In this document: piece by piece, positions 50,575 to 59,585 of the stretch
Layout: every line of letters begins with the position of its first letter
How positions within the stretch are numbered: the stretch's first letter is position 1
Assembly: GCF_016638705.1 (NCBI RefSeq)
Contig: NZ_CP067341.1
Span: forward strand, 561,501-625,500
Direction: 5' to 3'
Length of the DNA stretch: 64,000 nucleotides
Source: Lysinibacillus agricola
GTDB lineage: Bacteria > Bacillota > Bacilli > Bacillales_A > Planococcaceae
Program-made: the position numbers and the translations under genes
Notes under the pieces: model-generated
Database searches by the model: none
Seen by the model: only the letters and a program-made list of their open reading frames with translations
What the model was told of the DNA's origin: nothing

Positions 50575-51036
50575 TTGGCTAGACCGTCTAAAAGTGTCAA
50601 AACAATGAGTAAGAATCTAACGAAAGAAGAAATCGCTGTTCGTACTCAAACAGAAGAAAAATTAAAGGGTGCTGCCGATGAAATCTTGCCTCCTACTCAT
50701 TTGAATGCAAGGCAAAAGAAAATTTTCAATTTCATTGTGAAGGAATTACAAGCGAGTGGGATTCTAGGGAACCTTGATATTTATATTTTAAGCACCTGTG
50801 CGGTAGCCATTGACCGAGTACAACAAATTGAGCGAATCATTAACAAGGATATTGAACGGCTTTTAGATCGAAACTTATTGAGTGCTAAAGATAAGTATTC
50901 AAAAGAGTTTTTCCGTTGCTGTAATGAATTAAGCCTGTCACCACAAAGCCGAGCAAAGCTAGGTAATATTAATTTCCAAGTTCGAGTGGAAGAAGATGAT
51001 CCACTGTTAAAAGTATTGAGTGGTGGTAAAAAATGA
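50575..51036 (+). CDS. Terminase small subunit (P27 family)
   Basis: This 153-residue protein recognises phage DNA for packaging. P27-type features are visible: ARPSKSVKTMSKNLTKEEI, then LNARQKKIFNFIVKELQASGILGNLDIYILSTCAVAIDRVQQIE, then AKDKYSKEFFRCCNELSLSPQSRAKL. TTG 50575 is chosen since AAGGAGGTGA is seven bases ahead; the GTG at 50566 overlaps it. It overlaps the large subunit by four bases. Confidence 0.9.
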   Translation: MARPSKSVKTMSKNLTKEEIAVRTQTEEKLKGAADEILPPTHLNARQKKIFNFIVKELQASGILGNLDIYILSTCAVAIDRVQQIERIINKDIERLLDRNLLSAKDKYSKEFFRCCNELSLSPQSRAKLGNINFQVRVEEDDPLLKVLSGGKK

Positions 51037-52712
51037 TATTTGAAAAGGCGGTAAAATACGCTGAAAGAGTTGTAAAAGGTAAGGAGATTACAACAAAAGA
51101 GGTCATTATTCAATGTAATTGGTTTTTAAAAGACTTAGAAAAGCAGTATGAGGATGATTTTGATTACTATTTCGACACGGAAGAAATAGAAAAGATCGAT
51201 GGACTATTGGAATTACTTCATTTTGCAACAGGTTTAGGAGTTGCAGGGAAAACTATTTTAGAAGGCTTGGAAGGATTCCAGGCTTTTTTTCTTGTCAATA
51301 TATTCGGTTGGCGTTTTAAAAACGATAAAGAAAAGTTTAGGTATCGTGATATTACGTTGTTCATTCCTCGTAAGAATGCAAAGACGTTCATTTGTGCTTT
51401 AATCATCATCATCTTAATGCTTACAGAGGATGATTATTCGGAGTTTTATTCTATTTGTTTGGATCGTGAGCTTGCAGGTGAAGTTAAAAAGGCTATGACA
51501 CAAATTATCATGGCTAGCCCTAACATAGCTAAATACTTTGTGATTCCCAAAACATTGAGTGGCCGTATCGTTTGCACATTAACGAATAGTTTTTACCAGG
51601 CACGTACTGCAGAGGCGAATAGAAACAACTCAATCCGGCCATCTGCTTTTATTGCTGATGAAGTGGGCGCATTTAAGGATTACAAGAATATAAACGCCAT
51701 GAAATCAGGGCAATTAAACGTTAAAAATCCATTACGCTTTAAATTAACAACAGCCTACGCTGAGGATAAATCGATCATGCTGGAAGAATTGGCGTATGCA
51801 AAGAAAGTCTTTAATGGATTTATTGAAGATGATCGCATGTTTGCACTGCTTTATTACGCTGAGGACGAGCATTTATGGGACGATACAGGGCTATTACAAG
51901 CGAATCCATTGAGAGTTGAGGAAAACTATAACGAGATACGAGACAGCCGTAAATCAGCCATAGAAAAGCCCTCAGAACGCGAAGAATACCTATGTAAACA
52001 CATGAATCACTTTTTACCTTCTAATAGTGGTGAAGCGTATGTAAATGTTGAAGACTTGCGGAAATGTAAAATGGATAATTTTGATTGGTCAGGCCGTCAA
52101 GTATGGCTAGGTTTAGACTTGGCCATGACGAATGATAACTGTTCATTCTCGATGGTGACAGAGGAAGACATGCAAATTTATTCGGATTCCTACGCGTTTG
52201 TACCAACTGAGCGTATCCCTGATAAAAACCGTGTTGAAAAGATTAATTACTACGATCACATTAAGACAGGAAAATGTTTTTCTTGTGGTGATATGACTGT
52301 TGATTATGGTTTTATTGAACAAATGATTTTGGAAGTAGAAGAAAAATTCAACGTGATTGTAATGGGCGTAGCGTATGACCGTTATAACTGCCTTTCTACT
52401 GCTCAAAAACTAGAAAAGGAAGGTCTAGTTACTGTGGAAGTAAAACAGCATTCAAGCGTGTTACATCCAGCTACAAAGCTATTAAGAGAAAAGATTATGA
52501 ACAAAGAATTTCACTATACCGAAAATGAATTGCTAGAAGAAAACTTTCAAAATGCAAAAGTCACTGAGGACACGAACAAAAATATCTACGTTAATAAGAA
52601 AAAATCAACTGGTAAGGTCGATATGGTTGTTAGTCTAATCAACGCGATCTATTTACTGCAGCATGATGTCATCTTTAATCCTGATTCTGATTGGGGCGCA
52701 CAAGTCATATAA
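51033..52712 (+). CDS. Terminase large subunit
   Basis: This 559-residue motor has an ATPase half with a Walker A-like segment FIPRKNAKTFICAL (near residue 112) and Walker B FIADEVGAF (near 208). The nuclease half starts at WLGLDLAMTNDNCSF (near 355) and includes VAYDRYNC and KVDMVVSLINAIYLL (final acidic residue). It pumps DNA into the head and cuts it. Normal length for a Terminase_1-type (PF03354) protein. Confidence 0.93.
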   Translation: MIFEKAVKYAERVVKGKEITTKEVIIQCNWFLKDLEKQYEDDFDYYFDTEEIEKIDGLLELLHFATGLGVAGKTILEGLEGFQAFFLVNIFGWRFKNDKEKFRYRDITLFIPRKNAKTFICALIIIILMLTEDDYSEFYSICLDRELAGEVKKAMTQIIMASPNIAKYFVIPKTLSGRIVCTLTNSFYQARTAEANRNNSIRPSAFIADEVGAFKDYKNINAMKSGQLNVKNPLRFKLTTAYAEDKSIMLEELAYAKKVFNGFIEDDRMFALLYYAEDEHLWDDTGLLQANPLRVEENYNEIRDSRKSAIEKPSEREEYLCKHMNHFLPSNSGEAYVNVEDLRKCKMDNFDWSGRQVWLGLDLAMTNDNCSFSMVTEEDMQIYSDSYAFVPTERIPDKNRVEKINYYDHIKTGKCFSCGDMTVDYGFIEQMILEVEEKFNVIVMGVAYDRYNCLSTAQKLEKEGLVTVEVKQHSSVLHPATKLLREKIMNKEFHYTENELLEENFQNAKVTEDTNKNIYVNKKKSTGKVDMVVSLINAIYLLQHDVIFNPDSDWGAQVI

Positions 52713-52724
52713 GGAGGTGAGATT

Positions 52725-53978
52725 GTGGGATTAATAAAAGAGTGGCGTGAATGGCGTGATTATAGATGTATTCAGGAGTTTCGTGAAAGTGGAATGGATG
52801 AATTGTTGCTGCAAGCAGGTTTAACAAGTGCAGTTTTAACAAAGGAAGAAGCGCTAAGTATACCTAGTGTTGGCACCTGTGTAGATTTGATTTCGGACAT
52901 TATTGCAACTTTACCTATCAAATTGCACAAAGAAACCAGCGGTAAAGTTGATGAAATGGAAGAAGATAGACGAATTATTTTGCTTAATGACGAGACACAC
53001 GACACGCTAGATGGCTTCCAATTTAAAAAGGCCCTAGTAACTGATTACTTGTTGGAGGGTGCAGGGTATGCATATATCAACCGAAGAAGAAACAATGTCG
53101 AAAGTCTTCACTATGTAGAAAATCGAAATGTATCGGTGCTAGTTGGTATTGATCCGATATTTAAAAGCTATGATATTTCCGTTAATGGAGTGAATTATCG
53201 TGAATTTGAATTTATAAAGATCGCTCGAAATTCAAAAGACGGTGTAACAGGTAATGGCATCATTAAGGATCACAATAAAATTTTATCTGTAGCGTACAAT
53301 ACGCTAGTTTATGAGGATTCGCTTGTTAGGACTGGCGGTAATAAAAAAGGTTTCTTAAAGTCATTGGGCCGATTGTCAAAGGATGCAATTACGGAATTAA
53401 AAACAGCCTGGAACAATTTATACAAGAACAATACAGAGAATATTGTTGTATTAAATAATGGCTTAGATTTCAAAGAGGCGTCGAGCACATCGGTTGAAAT
53501 GCAGCTGAATGAAAACAAAAAGACCAATTCAAGCGAAATAAATAAACTTTTCAAAGTACCTGATAGCATTTTGGATGGATCAGCCAATGAAGAAGTGCAT
53601 ACAAACTTTATTAAAAATTGCATACTGCCGATTATTCGAGCAATTGAAACGGCATTGAACAAGGACTTGCTTCTTCCATCGGAAAAAGAGCAGTCTTTTT
53701 ATTTTGCTTTCGATATGAAAGAGCTTGTTAAAGGTGATATTGAAAAACGTTTTAAAGCTTATGAAATTGCTGTTAAAAATGGTTGGATGCAAGTAGATGA
53801 AGTTCGTTATTCAGAAGATCTGCCGCCGCTGGGGTTAGATTTCATTAAGTTAGGCTTGCAAGATGTCTTGTATGATCCAAAAACACGGACGATTTACACA
53901 CCAAACACGAATAAAACAGCTGATATTTCAGATGGTGGCCAAGTATCCGAGAAGGGAGGTGAAGAAGTTGAGGATTGA
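52725..53978 (+). CDS. Portal protein (HK97 type)
   Basis: This 417-residue protein forms the ring for DNA entry at one head vertex. HK97-like features: LSIPSVGTCVDLISDIIATLPIKLHKE, YAYINRRRNNVESLHYV, FIKNCILPIIRAIETALNKDLLLPSE, and KNGWMQVDEVRYSEDLPPLGL. GTG start behind AAGGAGGTGA. It overlaps the protease gene by 11 bases. Confidence 0.92.
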   Translation: MGLIKEWREWRDYRCIQEFRESGMDELLLQAGLTSAVLTKEEALSIPSVGTCVDLISDIIATLPIKLHKETSGKVDEMEEDRRIILLNDETHDTLDGFQFKKALVTDYLLEGAGYAYINRRRNNVESLHYVENRNVSVLVGIDPIFKSYDISVNGVNYREFEFIKIARNSKDGVTGNGIIKDHNKILSVAYNTLVYEDSLVRTGGNKKGFLKSLGRLSKDAITELKTAWNNLYKNNTENIVVLNNGLDFKEASSTSVEMQLNENKKTNSSEINKLFKVPDSILDGSANEEVHTNFIKNCILPIIRAIETALNKDLLLPSEKEQSFYFAFDMKELVKGDIEKRFKAYEIAVKNGWMQVDEVRYSEDLPPLGLDFIKLGLQDVLYDPKTRTIYTPNTNKTADISDGGQVSEKGGEEVED

Positions 53979-54573
53979 AATTAGAGAAAATCAAGTGTTG
54001 CTAGATGGCTATGTAAATGCTGTAGAGCGTGAAAGTCGTGTTTTACCTTCACCAAGAGGACGATTTAAAGAAAAAATTCGTGCCAAAACGTTCGAAAGAG
54101 CTTTGGATAAGGCTGAAAATGTGGATTTATTATTCAATCACGACAAAAACCGTAAGCTTGGGTCATTACAAGAGGGCAATTTGCGACTCTATGAGGATAA
54201 CATCGGTTTACGTGCTATTGCTCATGTATCTGATGAAGATATTATTCAAAAGGCGAAAGACGGCAAGCTGAAAGGGTGGTCATTTGGCTTTGTCGATAAC
54301 AAACCATCATGGGAAGACGGAGAAGACGGCATTCAGAAACGCACATTAGAGGACATCGAACTATTAGAGGTGTCTATTTTAGATAAAACGCCAGCTTATG
54401 TTGCTACTTCAATTGAAGCACGCGGAGAGGAACAAGCAATTTCTGAAACTCGCGGTGCAGATTTTAAAGCCGAAATTGAAAATCGCTCAGAAGAAACACG
54501 TTCTAAAAAAGATATTGATTACTCATTGTATGAAAAAGAAATTGAGCTTTTAAAATTGAAAGGTGGAAACTAA
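53968..54573 (+). CDS. Prohead protease (HK97 type, S78)
   Basis: This 201-residue serine protease trims the capsid scaffold. DLLFNHDKNRKLGS contains the catalytic His and KLKGWSFGF the catalytic Ser, and LLEVSILDKTPAYVATSIEAR closes the fold. TTG 53968 follows GGGAGGTG; the longer frame to 53863 is a shadow of portal. The last ~45 residues may be scaffold-like. Confidence 0.9.
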   Translation: MRIEIRENQVLLDGYVNAVERESRVLPSPRGRFKEKIRAKTFERALDKAENVDLLFNHDKNRKLGSLQEGNLRLYEDNIGLRAIAHVSDEDIIQKAKDGKLKGWSFGFVDNKPSWEDGEDGIQKRTLEDIELLEVSILDKTPAYVATSIEARGEEQAISETRGADFKAEIENRSEETRSKKDIDYSLYEKEIELLKLKGGN

Positions 54574-54574
54574 C

Positions 54575-55744
54575 ATGAAAAAAGGTATTAAGAAATTTAT
54601 TGAAACGCGATCTATGCCATCACTAGTTGAGCAGCGCAACAACTTATTAGATGAAATGGACAATTTACTAAAGGGTGCCAAAGAAGAAACACGCGCACTA
54701 ACTGACCAAGAATCAACTCGTTTTGATGAAGTCAAAAAAGAAATCGCTGGGCTTGATAAAACAATCGCTGCATTGGATGAAGCACGTTCTTTAGATAAAA
54801 AAGAACCTGCTAAACAAGCTGAAAAACGTACTCTAGAAGAATCTGAAACGCGTGCTTTTGAAAATTACATTCGTGGGGTAGTGGAGGAACGAGCAGATGT
54901 TAATTTAACTGTAGGGGCAAACGGTGCCGTAATTCCTTCCAGTATTGCAAACAAAATCATTCAAAAGGTATATGATATTTCACCGATTTATCAATTAGCA
55001 ACTCGCTATAATATCGGTGGTTCATTAAGTATTCCTTATTATGATGAATCTGCAGGAACAATTGAAATGGCTTATGCAGATGAATTTGTGGAATTAGAAT
55101 CTACAAGTGGAAAATTCACATCAATTGAGTTAAAAGGTTTCTTAGCAGGTGCATTAAGTAAAGTGTCTAAGTCACTCGTTAATAATTCTCAATTTGATCT
55201 TGTTTCATTTGTTGTGGGGAAAATGGCTGAATCAATCGCAAAATGGATTGAAAACCAATTATTAAATGGGACACAAAATAAAATTACAGGCCTATCAACG
55301 GTTAAGCAATCTGTAACTGCAGCAGCCGCAACAGTATTAACAGCAGATGAATTAATTGATGTTCAAGAAGAAGTACCTGACGCTTTCCAGGGCAATGCTA
55401 TTTGGATTATGAATAAAACTACACGTAAAGCTATTCGAAAATTGAAAGATGGACAAGGCAACTACCTATTAAACAAAGATGCTACAGCTCGTTGGGGATA
55501 TACTTTACTAGGTAAAGATGTTTATACATCGGATAATATGTCCGGAATGGAAGCAGGGAAAACAGCAATTTACTATGGTGATATGTCGGGCCTTGCAGTA
55601 AAACTTTCTGAGAATGTTTCGATTGAAATTCTACGCGAAAAGTATGCTACTCAACACGCAATTGGTGTTGTTGGTTGGATTGAAATTGATTCAAAGATTG
55701 AAAATGAACAAAAAATCTCTAAATTAGTTATGAAATCAGCGTAG
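54575..55744 (+). CDS. Major capsid protein (HK97 fold)
   Basis: This 389-residue protein has an N-terminal delta/scaffold helix region (1-100: RSMPSLVEQRNNLLDEMDNLLKGAKEE, then EKRTLEESETRAFENYIRG), later removed by the protease. The HK97 fold follows: GANGAVIPSSIANKIIQKVYDISPIYQLATRYN, then IWIMNKTTRKAIRKLKDGQGNYLL. ATG 54575 follows AAAGGTGG. About 400 copies build the icosahedral head. Confidence 0.93.
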   Translation: MKKGIKKFIETRSMPSLVEQRNNLLDEMDNLLKGAKEETRALTDQESTRFDEVKKEIAGLDKTIAALDEARSLDKKEPAKQAEKRTLEESETRAFENYIRGVVEERADVNLTVGANGAVIPSSIANKIIQKVYDISPIYQLATRYNIGGSLSIPYYDESAGTIEMAYADEFVELESTSGKFTSIELKGFLAGALSKVSKSLVNNSQFDLVSFVVGKMAESIAKWIENQLLNGTQNKITGLSTVKQSVTAAAATVLTADELIDVQEEVPDAFQGNAIWIMNKTTRKAIRKLKDGQGNYLLNKDATARWGYTLLGKDVYTSDNMSGMEAGKTAIYYGDMSGLAVKLSENVSIEILREKYATQHAIGVVGWIEIDSKIENEQKISKLVMKSA

Positions 55745-55782
55745 GGGCTAAACTCTACGCTTCTTTTATTGGAGGTGACAGG

Positions 55783-55938
55783 ATGAAAGTAAAAGCACTT
55801 GTAAGCTTTTCGGGTAGCGTCACAATGTCTAAAGATGAAGTTAAAGTGTTGTCTAAAGAAGCTGCAGAGGACTTGTTACAGGCTGGCCACGTAGAGGAAG
55901 TTGTTACAAAAAAGCAGGTGAAAACTGATGCAGGTTAG
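55783..55938 (+). CDS. Small head gene, 51 residues
   Basis: A 51-codon frame behind TTGGAGGTGACAGG reads KALVSFSGSVTMSKDEVKVL then AEDLLQAGHVEEVVTKK. Short proteins of this kind follow capsid genes in many HK97-like phages. It overlaps the connector gene by 11 bases. The repeated Val/Leu pattern suggests a head decoration or fibre-like fold; not certain. Confidence 0.7.
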   Translation: MKVKALVSFSGSVTMSKDEVKVLSKEAAEDLLQAGHVEEVVTKKQVKTDAG

Positions 55939-56218
55939 TGAAATTACGCCAGGTGAGCTGGCTAAATATGCGAGAGAAGATGAAACGGATACAGAAGTCC
56001 TTTCAACTTTTACACTTATTCTATCCGCTGTAAAGGCTTATATAAAAGGCTATACAGGGTTATCGGATGAACAACTAGATACAAAAGAAGATGTTTCTAT
56101 AGCTGTATTTGTGCTTGCGAATGAAATGTATGAAAACCGTATCTTTACAGTGAAAGATAACAATGTAAATAAAGTTGTTCAATCTATTTTAGATATGCAC
56201 TCTATTAATTTACTTTGA
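55928..56218 (+). CDS. Head-tail connector protein (gp6-like)
   Basis: This 96-residue helical protein, with ITPGELAKYAREDETDTEVLSTFTLILSAVKAYIKGYTGL and FVLANEMYENRIF, matches the gp6-type adaptor that sits under the portal. Position after the capsid genes agrees. Confidence 0.85.
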   Translation: MQVSEITPGELAKYAREDETDTEVLSTFTLILSAVKAYIKGYTGLSDEQLDTKEDVSIAVFVLANEMYENRIFTVKDNNVNKVVQSILDMHSINLL

Positions 56219-56228
56219 GGTGAGCATT

Positions 56229-56558
56229 ATGAATCCTGGAGATTTAAGACACAGAATTGAAATTTTCACTAATCAAAAGGCAAAAAATGAATTAGAAGAA
56301 ACAATTTATAAATTTCTACCTGTTAAAAAAATATGGGCGGCGATCATTCCACAAACAGGCTCGCTACAAAAACAAGTTGCTGACACAGTACTAACGAATG
56401 TCACGCATAAAATCATTGTTCGTTACAACGCTAGTAAAGACATTACAAAGGATATGCGTATTGGTTATAAGGGTCATGAGTTTGAAATCAAATATATTCT
56501 TAATCCTTATTTTAAGAATGAGACGCTTGAAATCTTTGTCCAGGAGGTGTTGAAGTGA
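56229..56558 (+). CDS. Head closure / head-tail adaptor protein
   Basis: This 109-residue protein, with MNPGDLRHRIEIFTNQ, KKIWAAIIPQTG, THKIIVRYNASKDIT, MRIGYKGHEFEIKYI, is of the SPP1 gp16 type that closes the filled head. ATG 56229 is correctly spaced from GAGGTGAG; GTG 56220 lies in that site. Confidence 0.88.
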   Translation: MNPGDLRHRIEIFTNQKAKNELEETIYKFLPVKKIWAAIIPQTGSLQKQVADTVLTNVTHKIIVRYNASKDITKDMRIGYKGHEFEIKYILNPYFKNETLEIFVQEVLK

Positions 56559-56983
56559 GCATTCAAATGAACGGTTTAACTGACTTTCAAAGAGATTTAT
56601 ATAATACAGCAACAAAAAGTCTTCCAAATGAGGCCCCAAAATTGATGCGTAAAATTGGCTCAAAAGCAAGAACAACTGTGGCTAAAAAATCTCGCAGTCT
56701 TGTAAAAAAGAAGACAGGAACATACCACAAAAAGTGGAAACGTGGTAAAGTCTTTGTCGGTTATCACGGCGAATTAGTTGTACGTGTTTATAATTCATCA
56801 CCTCACGCACACTTGGTGGAGGATGGCCACTGGATGGTAGACCACGAAGGCAATAAAACAGGTGATTTTGTGCCAGGTAAAAAACCATTGGACAAGGGCA
56901 TGAGAGAATTTGAAGCCTCAGGTGATGTAGAAATTGAAACAGTAAAATGGCTTGATGACCTGTTGAAGAAGGCGAAACTATGA
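56555..56983 (+). CDS. HK97 gp10-type tail completion protein
   Basis: This 142-residue protein (GLTDFQRDLYNTATKSLPNEAPKLMRKIGSKARTTVAKKSRSLVKKKTGTYHKKWK; SPHAHLVEDGHW) is of the HK97 gp10 family that joins head and tail. GTG start behind AGGAGGTG; overlaps both neighbours by four bases. Confidence 0.88.
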   Translation: MSIQMNGLTDFQRDLYNTATKSLPNEAPKLMRKIGSKARTTVAKKSRSLVKKKTGTYHKKWKRGKVFVGYHGELVVRVYNSSPHAHLVEDGHWMVDHEGNKTGDFVPGKKPLDKGMREFEASGDVEIETVKWLDDLLKKAKL

Positions 56984-57453
56984 TTACTTTTAAACAAATT
57001 AAAACGACAATTAATAAGAAATTGCTATCGAATTTTGATATAGATGTTTCAAGTAAATCAGCGAACGAGGGCTTTACTAGGCCATCATTCAAAGTGGAAT
57101 TAGATAATGTGAGGCGAGAGGGCTATTTAACACAAGTTGAAAAGTCTTGTACGGTTCGCATTTTTTATTTCCCTGCAGATGAAATTGATAACTCCGTTGA
57201 ATTGTTAGATGTTCAAGAAAAGTTAGGCGATTTATTCGACTTGAAATTCACTGTTGAGGATCGCCATTTAGGTATAAACGAACCGAATTTTGATGAAATA
57301 GATGGCGTGCTGCAGTTTGAATTTGATCTTCAATTCTTTGATGGACGTGAGTCAGGAATCAACATCGAGGATGAAATTAACAACGGTAAAGATTGGTATG
57401 AAAAACATCCAATTGAGCTTATGGGCGAATTGGATGATGAGGAAGGGGATTAA
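56980..57453 (+). CDS. Tail terminator protein (DUF6838-like)
   Basis: This 157-residue protein begins ITFKQIKTTINKKLLSNF and has TRPSFKVELDNVRREGYLTQVEKSCTVRIFYFP, then QFEFDLQFFDGRE. This is the pattern of phage tail terminators in Firmicute myophages, which cap the tail tube before joining to heads. It ends four bases before the sheath gene. Confidence 0.8.
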   Translation: MITFKQIKTTINKKLLSNFDIDVSSKSANEGFTRPSFKVELDNVRREGYLTQVEKSCTVRIFYFPADEIDNSVELLDVQEKLGDLFDLKFTVEDRHLGINEPNFDEIDGVLQFEFDLQFFDGRESGINIEDEINNGKDWYEKHPIELMGELDDEEGD

Positions 57454-57456
57454 ATA

Positions 57457-58512
57457 ATGGGCCTACCGCAAATTAATATTGAGTTTATAGGTAAAGCTGA
57501 GAATGTTATCAAACGTAGTCAGCTAGGAATTGTAGCTTTAATTTTAAAAGATGATGTGCAAACAGCTGATACAGTGATTTATAAAAACATTGAGGATGTG
57601 CCAACAGATGGATGGTCTCCAACAAACTTAGATTATATTCAATTAACGTTTAAGGGTACACCTGGCAAAGTAATTATTGAACGTTTGCCATCAACTGCAG
57701 CCGATTACACTGATGCATTGATACGGTTAAATAATAAACGCTTTAATTACTTGGCTATACCAAGTATTGGAGATAAGGAAACAATAACCACAGCTTCTTG
57801 GATCAAATCCAAACGTGGCCAGAAAAAGACTGTTAAAGCTGTACTACCTAACTGTAAGGCGGATCATGAAGGGATTATTAACTTCACAACAGGCGGAATT
57901 AGAGTGGGTGAAAAAGAGTACACGACAGCTGAATACACATGTCGTATTGCAGGCATTTTAGCGGGGTTGCCATTTACTCGATCATCTACTTATTACGAGT
58001 TGAACGAAATCGATGCTATTACAGAAATAGAAGATCCTGACGAAGCTGTTGATAATGGTGAACTTATTCTTATCAATGATAGTGAGGTTATTAAAATTGG
58101 ACGAGGTGTAAATAGTTTAACGACACTTATAGGGGTAAAAACGGAAGACTTTAAATCAATTCGAATCATGGAAGTGCAAGACCTGATTAAAGATGATATT
58201 CGTACAACCTTTGATAAATATTATGTCGGTAAATTAATCAATAGCTACGATAACCAGGTTCTATTTATACAGTCTGTAAATGTTTATTATGCAGGGTTAG
58301 GGGGGCAAGAAATACTAGATCCTAAATTTGATAACTTAGCAGAAGTAAATGTGAAAAAACAGCGTGCTGCATGGGAGAAAATAGGTGTCGATACATCCGA
58401 TTGGGACGATCAAAAAGTCAAAGAAAGAACTTTTAAGCGCAATGTATTTTTAGCCGGAAAGGTCAAAATTGTTGATGCGATGGAGGATTTAGATTTAGAT
58501 ATTACAATTTAA
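57457..58512 (+). CDS. Contractile tail sheath protein (XkdK-like)
   Basis: This 351-residue protein is of the phage sheath family: LPQINIEFIGKAENVIKRSQLGIVALILKDD, LAGLPFTRSSTYYELNEI, and a C-terminal QSVNVYYAGLGGQEI...AWEKIGVDTSDWDDQKVK part. Presence of a sheath gene shows a contractile tail, so the prophage is a myophage (PBSX/Xkd-like). It contracts to drive the tube into the host. Confidence 0.9.
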   Translation: MGLPQINIEFIGKAENVIKRSQLGIVALILKDDVQTADTVIYKNIEDVPTDGWSPTNLDYIQLTFKGTPGKVIIERLPSTAADYTDALIRLNNKRFNYLAIPSIGDKETITTASWIKSKRGQKKTVKAVLPNCKADHEGIINFTTGGIRVGEKEYTTAEYTCRIAGILAGLPFTRSSTYYELNEIDAITEIEDPDEAVDNGELILINDSEVIKIGRGVNSLTTLIGVKTEDFKSIRIMEVQDLIKDDIRTTFDKYYVGKLINSYDNQVLFIQSVNVYYAGLGGQEILDPKFDNLAEVNVKKQRAAWEKIGVDTSDWDDQKVKERTFKRNVFLAGKVKIVDAMEDLDLDITI

Positions 58513-58524
58513 GGAGGGGAACAC

Positions 58525-58959
58525 ATGGAAAAGTTTAAGTCTAATCGCGTTATTAATGGCACATATGGTAGCGTGTGGGTAAACAATGAAAAATGGCTAG
58601 ATGTTGAGGAATTTGAAGCTAAAGTTTCTATTGATTACGAAGATGTAAATATGGCAGAAGATCCAGCCACTCATAAAAAAATGACAGGTTGGACAGGTGA
58701 AGGTTCTTTAAAAGTGAAAAAGGTGTATAGCCGAGGTGCGAAGTTATTAGCAGCCGATGTTAAAAAGGGTAAGGTACCCGAGGTAAATATCGTAGGTAAG
58801 CTTGCTGATCCTGACGCTTTCGGTTCTGAACGTATGGCCATTAAAGAAGTAACTTTCAGTGAATTCATGTTAATGCAATTTGCACAAAAAACAGTCGGAA
58901 CGGAAGAATTACCATTTGCCTTTGCGGATTACGATCTAATCGATTTAATTAGTGCCTAA
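58525..58959 (+). CDS. Tail tube protein (XkdM-like)
   Basis: This 144-residue protein follows the sheath gene as in PBSX. NRVINGTYGSVWVNNEKWLDVEEFEAKVSIDYEDV and GWTGEGSLKVKKVYSRG match XkdM. It forms the inner tube. AAGGAGGGGAACAC precedes the ATG. Confidence 0.9.
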   Translation: MEKFKSNRVINGTYGSVWVNNEKWLDVEEFEAKVSIDYEDVNMAEDPATHKKMTGWTGEGSLKVKKVYSRGAKLLAADVKKGKVPEVNIVGKLADPDAFGSERMAIKEVTFSEFMLMQFAQKTVGTEELPFAFADYDLIDLISA

Positions 58960-58983
58960 ATAAATATATCGGAGGAAATATAA

Positions 58984-59376
58984 ATGTCTAAAAAAACAAT
59001 CAAACGATTATCAGTAACAGATTTAATTAAGGAAAAAGAAAAGTACCAAGTGAAGGATGATGTTACTGAGGAAGTACTTGTAGAGCGTTTAGGCGTTGAT
59101 GTAGTTTTACGTAAACCTGAAAAATCTCTTTGCGTAGATACTATGAAAATGGCTCGCGATGAAAATAATGATACAGACGCAGATACGTACATGGTGTATA
59201 ACACGATGGTTGAACCAAATTTAAAAGATGCAGAATTACAGAAAGCATATGGTGTTACATTACCAACCGACATTGTGGTGAAAATATTTGATCCTGGTGA
59301 AATTGAACAATTATCAGGTATAGCATTTGAATTAGCAGGGTATAAAAAAGGCGGGGTTAAGGCTATAAAAAACTAA
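58984..59376 (+). CDS. Tail assembly chaperone, short form (XkdN-like, gpG)
   Basis: This 130-residue protein (SVTDLIKEKEKYQVKDDVTEEVLVERLGVDVVLRKPEKS; FDPGEIEQLSGIAFELAGYKKGGVKAIKN) is an XkdN-type chaperone that holds the tape measure during tail assembly. Its last codons ATA AAA AAC contain a slippery site just before TAA, allowing a fused long form. Confidence 0.88.
   Translation: MSKKTIKRLSVTDLIKEKEKYQVKDDVTEEVLVERLGVDVVLRKPEKSLCVDTMKMARDENNDTDADTYMVYNTMVEPNLKDAELQKAYGVTLPTDIVVKIFDPGEIEQLSGIAFELAGYKKGGVKAIKN
59367..59373 (+). other. Programmed -1 ribosomal frameshift site
   Basis: A-AAA-AAC lies in the zero frame one codon before the short chaperone's stop (codons ATA, AAA, AAC, then TAA). 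Slipping back one base continues into a 61-codon frame. This is the canonical heptamer used for gpG/gpGT-type fusions. Confidence 0.85.
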
Positions 59377-59555
59377 TTGATAGTGATGATGATTTTTATT
59401 TTCTTCATCACTATATACAAAAAGGTCACACACTCGATTATCTGTTGAACTTGCAGTATGACGAAAAGTTGTTCATGACTGCAAGTTTGGATAAAGAGTT
59501 GGAAGAAAGAGATAAACGTATGAAAGCTGGAGCGATTGCAACAATACCGTTCTAG
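59373..59555 (+). CDS. Frameshift extension of the tail chaperone (gpGT-like T part)
   Basis: This frame has no start codon of its own near the 5' end and no ribosome site, and is read by the -1 slip at 59367-59373. It adds about 60 residues (LIDSDDDFYFLHHYIQKGHTLDYLLNLQYDEKLFMTASLDKELEERDKRMK) ending at 59555, 30 bases before the tape measure gene. The helical HHYI...DEKLFMTAS pattern is that of XkdN' proteins. Confidence 0.82.
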   Translation, partial: LIDSDDDFYFLHHYIQKGHTLDYLLNLQYDEKLFMTASLDKELEERDKRMKAGAIATIPF

Positions 59556-59585
59556 CTTTTTTCTTTTGCTAAAGGCGGTGAGGAA

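Noticed and set aside
53863..53967. N-terminal extension of the prohead protease
   Set aside because: It overlaps the portal gene, has no ribosome site, and the protease pattern begins at TTG 53968 behind GGGAGGTG.
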